A DNA stretch of 64,000 nt, from positions 6,748-70,747 of the forward strand of contig UQBS01000008.1 in assembly GCA_900539345.1 (NCBI GenBank). The letters are read 5' to 3'. Under the pieces are notes generated by a model. It worked only from the letters and a program-made list of their open reading frames with translations, was not told the DNA's origin and did not search any database. The DNA comes from an uncultured Coriobacteriaceae bacterium (GTDB lineage Bacteria > Actinomycetota > Coriobacteriia > Coriobacteriales > UMGS124). Shown here one piece after another: positions 9,383-17,360 of this stretch (within the stretch, counting starts at the first letter, position 1; each line of letters begins with the position of its first letter). The position numbers and the translations under genes are program-made.

Positions 9383-9493
9383 GGTAATGATTCTGGTTCT
9401 TATTTTGCAGACTGCTACCCGGAACTTGTTGTGGGTGCTGCAGCGGGTCGCTCGCTGACGTTTGGCTACCTGCCTGGCCAGAACTTGGCCTAA
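9383..9493 (+). pseudogene. C-terminal remnant of an FAD-dependent reductase
   Basis: About 36 codons reading GNDSGSYFADCYPEL ... AGRSLTFGYLPGQ and stopping at 9493. This is the conserved FAD-contacting C-terminus of the flavoprotein family (compare GNAQGDFFGVDYPVHCPGIS in the fragment ending at 10479). No upstream coding sequence matches the family, so the rest of the gene has been deleted. It is followed by a strong terminator at 9548, presumably the original gene's own. Confidence 0.7.
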
Positions 9494-9547
9494 GTTGATG
9501 CCTGGGAATAGCTCGATCTTGAACAATCGGTAAAAGTGGGAGAAAAG

Positions 9548-9587
9548 GCGGGCCAGAACTCTCTTCGGGATTCTGGTCCGCTTTTTT
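9548..9587 (+). terminator. Strong intrinsic terminator
   Basis: GCGGGCCAGAA (9548-9558) and TTCTGGTCCGC (9571-9581), an 11-bp stem with one mismatch, followed by TTTTTT. It follows the flavoprotein remnant at 9383-9493. Confidence 0.8.
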
Positions 9588-9659
9588 GTGGGCGCTTGCG
9601 ATGGCCGTCGACTAACGTATGCCATTTTTTGTAGTCGGCCGATTGGAAGTGGTGTCGCG

Positions 9660-9731
9660 GTGTTCACGTTCCAACAACTCAAGTACTTTTGTGCTGCATA
9701 TGGGGCACGTAGTCTTAACAAGGCACAATCT
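9660..9731 (+). pseudogene. N-terminal remnant of a LysR regulator
   Basis: GTG at 9660 preceded by GGAAG (9645-9649) opens VFTFQQLKYFCAAYGARSLN, the typical first turn and HTH entry of a LysR protein. Homology is lost after about 24 codons. The following 110 bases (9732-9843) match nothing I recognise before a flavoprotein fragment begins. The ribosome-binding site and start survive, so a short chimaeric peptide could still be translated. Confidence 0.55.
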
Positions 9732-9843
9732 GAGGCACTCGCGTTTTGTATATCGGGTTGGTTTGTCGATGATGATTGCGGGCTGCATGTCGCTGACGTT
9801 CAACAGCAGCCTGTTTGTGATTTCTGCAGTCTTCATTATGTGC

Positions 9844-10479
9844 TGGCTTGCGGTGAATGAGAATGGCGAGCGCTATGGCGCCGAGCTTCCGTTTGAGCCC
9901 TATCTCACCAACGCTCGTATGAACACGCCGCACAACCGTGCGTGGTCTATCTTTGATGCGGATTACGCCAAGTACGTCGAGCAGCAGTGGCCCACGAAGT
10001 ACGAGACGTGGCTTGATGGCATCGAGGATGAGATGGAGAAGCGCCTCGAAAGCGGAGAGCTCATCAAGGCCGATACGATCGAGGAGCTTGCCGAGAAGCT
10101 GGGCATTCCTGTCGACAAGTTCGCGGCAACGGTTGAGCATTACAACTCGCTGTATGATGCGGGCGAGGACTCCGACTACGACGTGCCCGCCCAGTTCCTG
10201 AGCCGCATCCAGACGGCGCCGTTCTATGCCACGCCGCTGGTGTGCAGTGTTCTGACCATTCCGTTTGGCATTCACGTCAATGATGACTCGCAGGCTTGTA
10301 CGGCTGACGACGAGCCCATCGCTGGCCTGTACGCGGTCGGCAACGCCCAGGGTGACTTCTTCGGCGTGGACTACCCGGTGCATTGTCCCGGCATCTCCCA
10401 TGGTCGCAGCGTGACGTTCGGCCAGCTTGTTGGCGAGGCGGTTGGCAAGGGTATTACGCTGACGGAGCTGCTGACATAG
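9844..10479 (+). pseudogene. C-terminal half of an FAD-dependent reductase
   Basis: About 210 codons, from WLAVNENGERYG to the stop at 10479. The fragment contains the family's substrate-capping region (TIEELAEKLGIPVDKFAATVEHYN) and the C-terminal FAD-binding segment (GLYAVGNAQGDFFGVDYPV, HCPGISHGRSVTFGQ). The Tat signal, Rossmann motif and roughly the first 300 residues are absent. In frame, the fragment is joined to unrelated sequence reaching back to 9619, but with no family homology there. The reading frame of the surviving part is intact, which points to a fairly recent deletion. Confidence 0.8.
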
Positions 10480-10509
10480 AGATTGAAATCTGCCAAAAGA
10501 GGTAAGTAA

Positions 10510-10555
10510 GCCGGGTGGCTTGGGCAATCCGCTCAGGCCACCCGGCGTTGTTTTT
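10510..10555 (+). terminator. Terminator after the flavoprotein fragment
   Basis: GCCGGGTGGC (10510-10519) pairs perfectly with GCCACCCGGC (10537-10546), followed by GTTGTTTTT. The rest of the gap to 10826 is the leader of the next gene; no promoter stands out. Confidence 0.8.
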
Positions 10556-10826
10556 GGCTTGTGTTGGTTGCCGAGGACTCCATGAGGTCCTTTCTCTTAT
10601 GAATAACGGGATGGCTGTAGGTGTGCTCGAAGCATATGAATTCACTTTCTGTATCTTATCCACGCGAAATCGGTGTAGCTAAGGTGCGGATATGTTGTTT
10701 GGGCCACCTTGGCTGGCTGACTATTCTTCTTGCTGTCATGCAAGTGAGGGGAAATACATGCATGACGCAAGGGCAATCCCCGTGTGGATTCCGGCCCATG
10801 CGGGGTAATCGGGGAAAGGAATAGTC

Positions 10827-12731
10827 ATGTCTTCGCCAAAGGTAAACGCAAAGCTTAATCGTCGCGAGTTTGTCACTGCCGGTGCCATGCTGGGTGCGGC
10901 CGCTTCTGCCGCGTCTTCACTCGCAATTGCCGACGAGGCGCCCTCTGATGATGCGTTCGAGCGCTCTGTCGAATGGGATTCCGAGTATGACGTGATTGTT
11001 GTTGGTTTGGGTGGCGCAGGATGCGCGACCGCAATCACTGCCGCTGACGCGGGCGCGAAGGTTCTTGTTCTCGAGAAGGCTCCGGAGGGCTATTCTGGCG
11101 GTAACTCCAACATTTGCATGCAGTGGATCTGCTACACCGAGGATCCCGAGAATGTGCGCACGTACTTTGAACAACTTCGCGGTGGGTATGAAACGCCTTC
11201 CGATGCCATACTTGATGTTTACATTGATGAGATGCAGAAGAACAAGGAATGGTTTGAGGGACTTGGTGCTCCGAATGTGCAGACGTTCGATTACGTCGAG
11301 TACCCGCAGTTCGAAGGCTCGAGCGCATTCACGCCGTTTACGGTGGACGGTTCGACCGGCATGATTCCTCCTGTGGTTTTTGGTGGCAACGGCGCATGCT
11401 ATAACCTGTTGAAGAAGAACATTGTTGATCGCGCTGACAGCATTGATGTCTGGTATGAGGCTCCGGCTACGCATCTCATCCAGGATCCTCAAACCAAGGT
11501 GATTCATGGCGTCACTGCGCAGGTCGGTGACAAGGAAGTTAAAGTCCGCGCCAAGAACGGCGTTGTGCTTACATGCGGCGGCTATGAGAACAGCCCGCAA
11601 ATGCAGCAGGATTATAACCAGCATCTTTTCTGGCCCCCCACTGGTACCTGCTATTACAACGAGGGCGATGGCATCAAGATGGCGCTTGAGGTAAATGCCG
11701 ACCTTTGGCACATGGCCAACATCGTTACGAACAACGGCTGCTTCCGCAACGAGGAAACGGGTAACGCCACGTTCGGATTCGGAATCTATGTGGCCACGCG
11801 CGGCATCAACATCGCTAACAACGGCACTCGCGTTTATGACGGCAAAGCTTATCATGGCAAGATGCCTTACAACGATGTCTATCTCAATGCTGCTCTGCCT
11901 GAGACCTACTGGTATGTGTATGACCAGACTATCCAGGATGCTGGTGCTATTAACCCGACTTGGAGCGCAGACAGCTCCGAAGAGATCGAAAAGGGCTGGG
12001 TCATAAAAGCCGACACGCTGGATGAGCTGGCACAGAAGATGGGCCTTTCCGAAGACGCGGCTCAAACCATGCAACAGACGATTGACGTTTATAATGGTTT
12101 TGCTGCTGATGGCTTTGACCCGGTCTTTGGGCGCAGCGCTGAGAGCATGTTTGCCATTCAGACTGGTCCTTTCTATGCGTGCAAGCAGACTTGTTGTTGC
12201 GGCAATACGCAGGGTGGTCCGCGTCGCAATGAGCGCGGTGAGGTTCTCGATGTTGCCGGCGAACCCATCCCGCACCTGTATGAGGCTGGCGAACTCGGTG
12301 ATATTTGGTCCAACCTCTACCAGGCGAGCTGCAACCTGGGTGGCGGCATGATTTTCGGTCGCATCTCTGGCGCCAACGCTGCCGCAGTGAAGAATGACGT
12401 AACGCAGGATGACCTGGTCACGACGCCGTTTGAGCCTGAGGTTGTCGAAGACGAGTACGAATGCAGCGAGAACCAGTATATCGGGCGCGGTATGGGCAAG
12501 GGCGAAGCCCCCATGGTCGTGCGTGTTACGGTGGACGGAGACAAGGTATCTCAGGTTGAGATTCTCAAGCACTACGAGACGGAAGGCCTGGCGGCAATCG
12601 ATCGCGCTCTGACCGAGCTTCCTGAGGCCATTGCGCAGGCTGGATCTGCCGATGTGGATATGGTTGCGGGTGCCACGCGTACGAGTGCCGGTATTATCGC
12701 CGCTGTTTCTGATGCACTGTCTCAGGCATAA
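10827..12731 (+). CDS. Tat-exported FAD reductase with C-terminal FMN-binding domain
   Basis: 634 aa; ATG with AAAGGA 7 nt upstream. Tat signal NRREFVTAGA (residues 11-20), FAD Rossmann motif GLGGAG at 60-65, the family's substrate/capping domain in the middle, FAD-contact segment LYEAGELGDIWSNLYQ near 495, and a C-terminal FMN_bind domain (about 550-634) with AGATRTSAG near 614-622, where the Thr is the likely covalent flavinylation site by analogy with NqrC/RnfG and UrdA. The C-terminal placement is the reverse of the two other FMN-containing paralogues in this window. Likely an extracytoplasmic reductase of an organic acceptor with FMN relaying electrons to FAD. Followed after a terminator by a LysR gene in the same orientation. 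Substrate unknown. Confidence 0.9.
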   Translation: MSSPKVNAKLNRREFVTAGAMLGAAASAASSLAIADEAPSDDAFERSVEWDSEYDVIVVGLGGAGCATAITAADAGAKVLVLEKAPEGYSGGNSNICMQWICYTEDPENVRTYFEQLRGGYETPSDAILDVYIDEMQKNKEWFEGLGAPNVQTFDYVEYPQFEGSSAFTPFTVDGSTGMIPPVVFGGNGACYNLLKKNIVDRADSIDVWYEAPATHLIQDPQTKVIHGVTAQVGDKEVKVRAKNGVVLTCGGYENSPQMQQDYNQHLFWPPTGTCYYNEGDGIKMALEVNADLWHMANIVTNNGCFRNEETGNATFGFGIYVATRGINIANNGTRVYDGKAYHGKMPYNDVYLNAALPETYWYVYDQTIQDAGAINPTWSADSSEEIEKGWVIKADTLDELAQKMGLSEDAAQTMQQTIDVYNGFAADGFDPVFGRSAESMFAIQTGPFYACKQTCCCGNTQGGPRRNERGEVLDVAGEPIPHLYEAGELGDIWSNLYQASCNLGGGMIFGRISGANAAAVKNDVTQDDLVTTPFEPEVVEDEYECSENQYIGRGMGKGEAPMVVRVTVDGDKVSQVEILKHYETEGLAAIDRALTELPEAIAQAGSADVDMVAGATRTSAGIIAAVSDALSQA

Positions 12732-12750
12732 GTTTTCGTAACAGGGTGCT

Positions 12751-12794
12751 GGACGCTCCGGACGTAACCATTGTTGCGCTCGGAGCGTCCTTTT
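12751..12794 (+). terminator. Terminator between reductase and LysR genes
   Basis: GGACGCTCCG (12751-12760) and CGGAGCGTCC (12781-12790), perfect 10-bp stem followed by TTTT. Confidence 0.8.
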
Positions 12795-12841
12795 GAAAGT
12801 CAGGCGTATAATCAAGGTCTGTGGGCAGAAAGGGGGCTGTC

Positions 12842-13807
12842 ATGGACATTGATTCGATGCGTCTGTTTAGGGAAGTTGCGTCGCGCGGGAGCTTTACGGA
12901 TGCTGCTCGTCGCTGCTTCATGTCTCAACAGGCTCTCAGTCGCAAGATTTCTGCGATGGAGTCTGAACTTGGGCAAAAACTGCTGAATCGCACAACACCG
13001 CTTGGCTTGACTCCTGCAGGGAAGGTGGTGTTGCGCGAGTCAAATACCATTCTGTCTTCCTATGACAGAATGACACGTACGCTTCAAGAGCTTAAGACGC
13101 GGGCACCGGGCGTTGTCAGGTTGCACAATTACGGGACCGGTTCGTTCGCCGCTCTTTACACGGGGGTTCTTGAGCGCGCAAACGACCAGTACCCTGAGAT
13201 TGATATCCAGTTTGTTAAAGTGAACGAGGACGATATTGTCCTCCTCCAGGAGGATGCAATTGATATTGGATTCGTTCGGACGGTGGCACGAGACGGGTCT
13301 GTCTCACTTTCAATGAGCCCTGATATGGATTACATGCCATTGCGTTACGACATTGCGCCATTGATATTCGGTGTAAGAAAAGGCCATCCACTTGCCCATT
13401 TGCCGAATGTGACGCTTGTTGAAATTGCCCAGTATCCTCTTGCAATGCCGACTGACACGAATCTGGGCGCGCTCCCGCTTGCTGTAAAACGCCTTTTTGC
13501 CGATAGCGGTCTTTATATCGATGTTGAGGACGTGTACTGCAGCTCGGCATCCGAGCATTTCTTTGAGTTCTTCTCGGGAATGAGCGAGCTTAGTACGGCC
13601 TTCTTTACCGACTGGAGTTTTGACGATTATGTCCCTGATGATAGGCTCGGGACACGACGCCTTGTTAAGTTGACACCCGGTCCAGAAAAATATGAGGTGC
13701 GAGGCTATGCTGTTGCCCTTCGTGAATCTTCCAACCCTGCGGTCAAATTGATTCTGGACATTATGCGCGAGGTTGATGAGTCGCTTGGGTCCAATGCTGG
13801 ACACTGA
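12842..13807 (+). CDS. LysR-family transcriptional regulator
   Basis: 321 aa. Start ATG 12842 with AAAGGGGG about 6 nt upstream, giving MDIDSMRLFREVASRGSFTDAARRC. Canonical winged HTH (SQQALSRKISAMESELGQKLLNRTTPLGLTPAG, residues 28-60), then the LysR effector domain. It is downstream of and co-oriented with the FAD/FMN reductase but separated by a terminator, so it has its own promoter. The reductase is its most plausible target. A shared bidirectional terminator lies beyond it at 13902. Confidence 0.9.
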   Translation: MDIDSMRLFREVASRGSFTDAARRCFMSQQALSRKISAMESELGQKLLNRTTPLGLTPAGKVVLRESNTILSSYDRMTRTLQELKTRAPGVVRLHNYGTGSFAALYTGVLERANDQYPEIDIQFVKVNEDDIVLLQEDAIDIGFVRTVARDGSVSLSMSPDMDYMPLRYDIAPLIFGVRKGHPLAHLPNVTLVEIAQYPLAMPTDTNLGALPLAVKRLFADSGLYIDVEDVYCSSASEHFFEFFSGMSELSTAFFTDWSFDDYVPDDRLGTRRLVKLTPGPEKYEVRGYAVALRESSNPAVKLILDIMREVDESLGSNAGH

Positions 13808-13901
13808 TATACGTATTCGCATTGTTCCGTTGGACATGGGGGTCACCTGGCGTTGATGTGCCTTGGTGACGTCGTTTCCTACTTCTTCCCCCAAACCAAA
13901 A

Positions 13902-13936
13902 AAACCGCCCGGGCGCGGGGGCGCTCCGGGCGGTTT
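13902..13936. terminator. Bidirectional terminator between convergent genes
   Basis: AAACCGCCCGG (13902-13912) pairs perfectly with CCGGGCGGTTT (13926-13936); A-run on the left and TTT on the right. Serves the LysR gene (+) and the flavoprotein gene ending at 13967 (-). Confidence 0.85.
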
Positions 13937-13966
13937 GCTGTGCTATGTGCTGTTTGACCTGCGAGA

Positions 13967-15406
13967 TTACTTCGCGGCGTAAGCAGCGGCGCCGGCACCG
14001 GCGATGCGGCCCCAGGTGATGGCGTTGGAGATGGTGAAGCCCATGAAGGCGGAGTTGCAGCTGGTCTCGCCAGCGCAGAACATGCCGTCGATCACGGTGC
14101 CGTCGGCGCGGATGACCTCGGAATCGGCGTTACGGGCGATGCCGCCGTAGGTGATGATGACGCAGGGCGTCACGGCCAGGGCGACGAAGGGAGCTTCGAG
14201 CTTGGTGGTGGGAACGCGGCCGAACTCGGCGTCGAAGCCGGCCTCGACAGCGGCGTTGTAAGCGTCGATGGTGGCGGCCAGGCCCTCGGCGTCAACACCC
14301 ATGTTGGCAGCGAGCTCCTCGACGGTCTCACCGGCGACGTAGGTCAGGTCTTCGCCGCGGTGGGTCTTGCCCTCGGTGGCGTCAACGCAAGCCTGGTCGG
14401 AGACCATCCAGACGTAGCCCAGCTCGTCCTTGTGCATCTGGTCGAAGACGGGGCGGTTGAGGTCCTGGCTCATGTAGCCCTTGTTGTCCTCGTTGTAGAA
14501 GCGCTTGCCCTCGGCGCCGACCATGATCATGTTGGGCAGCGAGGTGAAGCCGAACACGTTGGCAGCCGCGGAGGTGGGCGTGTACTCGGTCATGATCTCG
14601 TAGTCCTTGAGGACGCACATCATGGAGTCGGTGTGGCTCGTGCAGGCGCCCACGTTGCTGGCCATGATGATGCCGTCACCGGTGGACATGGGATGGCCGA
14701 TGCCCATCGTGCCAGCGACCTCGGGAGTGAAGCGCTTGGCGAGCTCGGGGTTGTAGGCGTAGCCGCCGGTGGCGATGACGAGGGCCTTGCAGCCGTAGAT
14801 CGAGCCGTCCTCGGTCTTGACGGACACGGGGGCGCCGTTCTCCATGGTGATCTCGGTGGCCTTGGCCTCGGTGACGATCTCGACGCCAGCCTCCTCGGCG
14901 GCGGCAAGCAGGGTGTCGGTCAGGACGGGGCCAGCGCCCTCGACGACGTGCATCATCGTGAGGGGGCCGTAGCCGACGACGGCCTCGGACTTGAAGGGAA
15001 CAGCGCAACGGTCGATGAGCCAGTCGATGCTCTCGCCGGACTTGGCGACGGTGATGCCCATGAGCTCGGGATCGAGGCGGTAAGAAGCGTTGCCGTTGAG
15101 GTTGTCGTACATCTGCTCATAGGTCAGCTCGACGCCCTGAGCCTTCTGAATCTGGGTGCCGAAGCCGCCGATGAGGCCCTGGGAGGTGGAAGTGGTGCCG
15201 CCGGTGACGGTGTTCTTCTCGAGAACGAGGACAGAAGCGCCAGCGTCGGCGGCCTCGATGGCAGCGCACAGACCAGCGCCGCCGCCACCGATGACGATGA
15301 CGTCATAGGTGGGGTTGTCGCCGGCCATGGCGATGGCGGGAACGGTGGCTACAGCTGCAGCAGCGGCGGACGTTGCGAGGAACGACCTGCGAGAAATGTT
15401 GGCCAT
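13967..15406 (-). CDS. Tat-exported FAD-dependent reductase
   Basis: 479 aa, short for the family and without an FMN domain. Start ATG 15406 with a perfect AGGAGG 6 nt upstream. Tat signal SRRSFLATSA (residues 5-14), Rossmann motif GGGGAG at 40-45, E63-like acidic end of strand 2 (LVLEKN), GERFYNE-like signature KRFYNEDN, and the C-terminal FAD segment FCAGETSCNSAFMGFTISNAITWGR. Expected to act on the outer face of the membrane and to need a separate electron donor, since none is fused. Divergent from the membrane LuxR gene at 15664, with a striking palindrome between them. Substrate unknown. Confidence 0.9.
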   Translation of the reverse strand: MANISRRSFLATSAAAAAVATVPAIAMAGDNPTYDVIVIGGGGAGLCAAIEAADAGASVLVLEKNTVTGGTTSTSQGLIGGFGTQIQKAQGVELTYEQMYDNLNGNASYRLDPELMGITVAKSGESIDWLIDRCAVPFKSEAVVGYGPLTMMHVVEGAGPVLTDTLLAAAEEAGVEIVTEAKATEITMENGAPVSVKTEDGSIYGCKALVIATGGYAYNPELAKRFTPEVAGTMGIGHPMSTGDGIIMASNVGACTSHTDSMMCVLKDYEIMTEYTPTSAAANVFGFTSLPNMIMVGAEGKRFYNEDNKGYMSQDLNRPVFDQMHKDELGYVWMVSDQACVDATEGKTHRGEDLTYVAGETVEELAANMGVDAEGLAATIDAYNAAVEAGFDAEFGRVPTTKLEAPFVALAVTPCVIITYGGIARNADSEVIRADGTVIDGMFCAGETSCNSAFMGFTISNAITWGRIAGAGAAAYAAK

Positions 15407-15484
15407 GATTGCCTCCTGTATGTTTGGGACGCCTCCCCTTAAGGCGTCCAACACACCCATCATGGCAGCATCCCTCCGTCAACG

Positions 15485-15506
15485 CTACCCCCAAATGTGG
15501 GGGTAG
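15485..15506. promoter_or_regulatory. Perfect palindromic operator candidate
   Basis: CTACCCCCA-N4-TGGGGGTAG, a perfect 9-bp inverted repeat with 4-bp spacer, 78 bp before the reductase start and about 160 bp before the LuxR start. Symmetric and isolated in an otherwise plain divergent region, it is the best candidate for the LuxR protein's binding site. A similar CCCCA-N7-TGGGG lies between the regulator and reductase at 53903. Confidence 0.55.
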
Positions 15507-15663
15507 TCCCTAGCAGCGGTTTTCTTGAAATTCCAAGCGGAATGCAGGTGCACCTGGGGCGCATGTCTCGCAGGGGAGAACGCGGAAGAATGGTATACTC
15601 AATGCTTTGATGTTGGCTATAGCTGGAATTTTTTCCTCCGGCCTGTGATAAAGGGGGTCCGAG

Positions 15664-17157
15664 GTGAACGTCTCGCATTCCGCAGTGCGACGCCTGGGCC
15701 TTCCCGTCGTCGGCTTCGGACTATTTAAGGCGCTCCTCGATTGGACGTATTCTTCGGCGCTTTCCACCGCTTCGGGAACGCTGCCGTTTGTTAATGATAT
15801 CCGGTTCTCCCTCGTGGCGTCCCTGGCCATCCTTGTGGTTACAGCATGCCTGTTTGTCGTTTCGTGGAAGCGCCCCTCGCTTATGCCCAGGCGCACGGCG
15901 TACGTGTGCATGGCGCTGCTCGCGGGAGTCAACCTTCTATCGGGGCTGGGGCTGCTCGGCGAGCTTCCCGATGCTGTTGGCGTTGCCTTGATAACTGGCG
16001 TGTACGGTCTGGGGTCTGCGGTTCCCAACGCCGTGTGGCTTGCGCTCATTGCCGTGTTGCCCGCGGGCGAATGCCTGCTGGTCATTGCCGCCGCGTATCT
16101 TCTCGCGGGGCTCGTTTCTCCGATCTTTGCGGTTTTGCCTGGTGCCGTGGGCTGCCTGGCTGCATGTGTGGCGTGCGTGGCGAGCATCGTGCTGCTTGCG
16201 AGGATGCCTGGTGAGACGCCTCGGGAGCAGGGTGCTGAGCGGGAGCTCTCCACTGCGTCGGTGCGCTCTGTTCTCATGTCAGTCGCGGGGCCCCTCGTTG
16301 TGTTTCTGGCGCTTGAAATGGTCATGGGACTCGTGCTGTCGTTCCAGGCGGTTGACGCTGCGGGCGACGGGTCTGCCGCCGGGGCCAAGACGCTGGCAAC
16401 TCTTGCCGCATACATCTGCCTGATTGTTCTGGTGATGAGGCGCCGCGAGCTTCCCGATATCAGGCTTCTGTTCGAACGGTTGTTCCCGTTTTTCGCCCTT
16501 GCCTTGGCGCTGCTACCGTTTACCAGCAGCGCGTACGGAACGCTCTTTAGCGCGGTGCTCGTGTTTTTGCAGGGCATGGTGGGCACGTCGGTGCTGTTCC
16601 TGCTGCTTCAGAGCTCACGAGAGCACGGGGTCCCGATCATTGCCTGCGTGGCGGGCGTGTCGTTTGTGGCGCGCGCCTCTATTCTGGCGGGCCTCGTTGT
16701 GGGTTGGACGATCGGTGTTGCCGATGGCGTAGACGCTACAGCGCGCGTCCTCATGGTGGCTGGCGCTGCGATGTACGCGATGTCGCTGGTGCTTGTGTGG
16801 TCGCTTAAAACTCGCAGGTCAGGGGGCGCATCTGGTGCCGATGCGCAGGTGGAGCAGGGTGTGGGCGAGGCTTCGGGGGAGGCCCAGGGGGGCGAAGGGG
16901 CCCCGGCTGTCGATGCCGTCGACGTCATCGACAGGCCGGCCTCGTTCGAAGAGACCGCCGCACGTCTTGCCCGCGAGCATTCGCTGACGGCTCGCGAGGA
17001 GCAGGTCGTGGCACTTGTTGCCTGCGGCCGCTCGGCCGTGTATATTGCCGGCGAGCTCGGTATCGCTCCTGAGACGGTGCGCAGCTACCTCAAGAGCGCC
17101 TATCCCAAACTCGGCGTCCACTCCAAGCAGGAGCTCATCGACCTGTTCGTGGGATAG
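15664..17157 (+). CDS. Membrane-bound LuxR-type regulator
   Basis: 497 aa; GTG start with AAAGGGGG 7 nt upstream. About twelve hydrophobic segments fill residues 10-385 (an MFS-like membrane sensor domain), then an Ala/Gly/Glu-rich linker (about 385-420), then a GerE/LuxR HTH at the C-terminus (LTAREEQVVALVACGRSAVY ... ETVRSYLKSAYPKLGVHSKQELIDL, about 435-495). No receiver, ATPase or autoinducer domain. In Eggerthellaceae such one-component membrane regulators sit beside the catabolic reductase they control, so it probably senses the substrate of the divergent flavoprotein at 13967-15406. The sensing mechanism is inference. Confidence 0.9.
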   Translation: MNVSHSAVRRLGLPVVGFGLFKALLDWTYSSALSTASGTLPFVNDIRFSLVASLAILVVTACLFVVSWKRPSLMPRRTAYVCMALLAGVNLLSGLGLLGELPDAVGVALITGVYGLGSAVPNAVWLALIAVLPAGECLLVIAAAYLLAGLVSPIFAVLPGAVGCLAACVACVASIVLLARMPGETPREQGAERELSTASVRSVLMSVAGPLVVFLALEMVMGLVLSFQAVDAAGDGSAAGAKTLATLAAYICLIVLVMRRRELPDIRLLFERLFPFFALALALLPFTSSAYGTLFSAVLVFLQGMVGTSVLFLLLQSSREHGVPIIACVAGVSFVARASILAGLVVGWTIGVADGVDATARVLMVAGAAMYAMSLVLVWSLKTRRSGGASGADAQVEQGVGEASGEAQGGEGAPAVDAVDVIDRPASFEETAARLAREHSLTAREEQVVALVACGRSAVYIAGELGIAPETVRSYLKSAYPKLGVHSKQELIDLFVG

Positions 17158-17360
17158 AGGGGGTGAGGCAAGCTGACGGTACGGCCACCTGTCTTCTCGC
17201 TCAATCTCTGTCAAGAATATTTGATAATGAAGGCATAGTTAGGAATATCAACTATTTTAGATACAGCCTGGTAGAAGGGTTGAAGTCTAACCGGTTTACC
17301 GGGCTGTTTTCGAGATGCGGCTGTGGCGCGAGGACGCTCGCACTCTTTTGAGCAGCCCGC

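Noticed and set aside
10917..12815. Long open frames antisense to flavoprotein genes (for example 10917-12815, 26939-28885, 33282-35039, 36843-38813, 53983-56331)
   Set aside because: They mirror GC-rich codon usage of the sense genes, lack ribosome-binding sites, and read as low-complexity Val/Gly/Ala/His-rich strings with no domain.
17158..17360. Possible small gene between the convergent LuxR genes
   Set aside because: Only short frames without ribosome-binding sites; no codon bias or motif.
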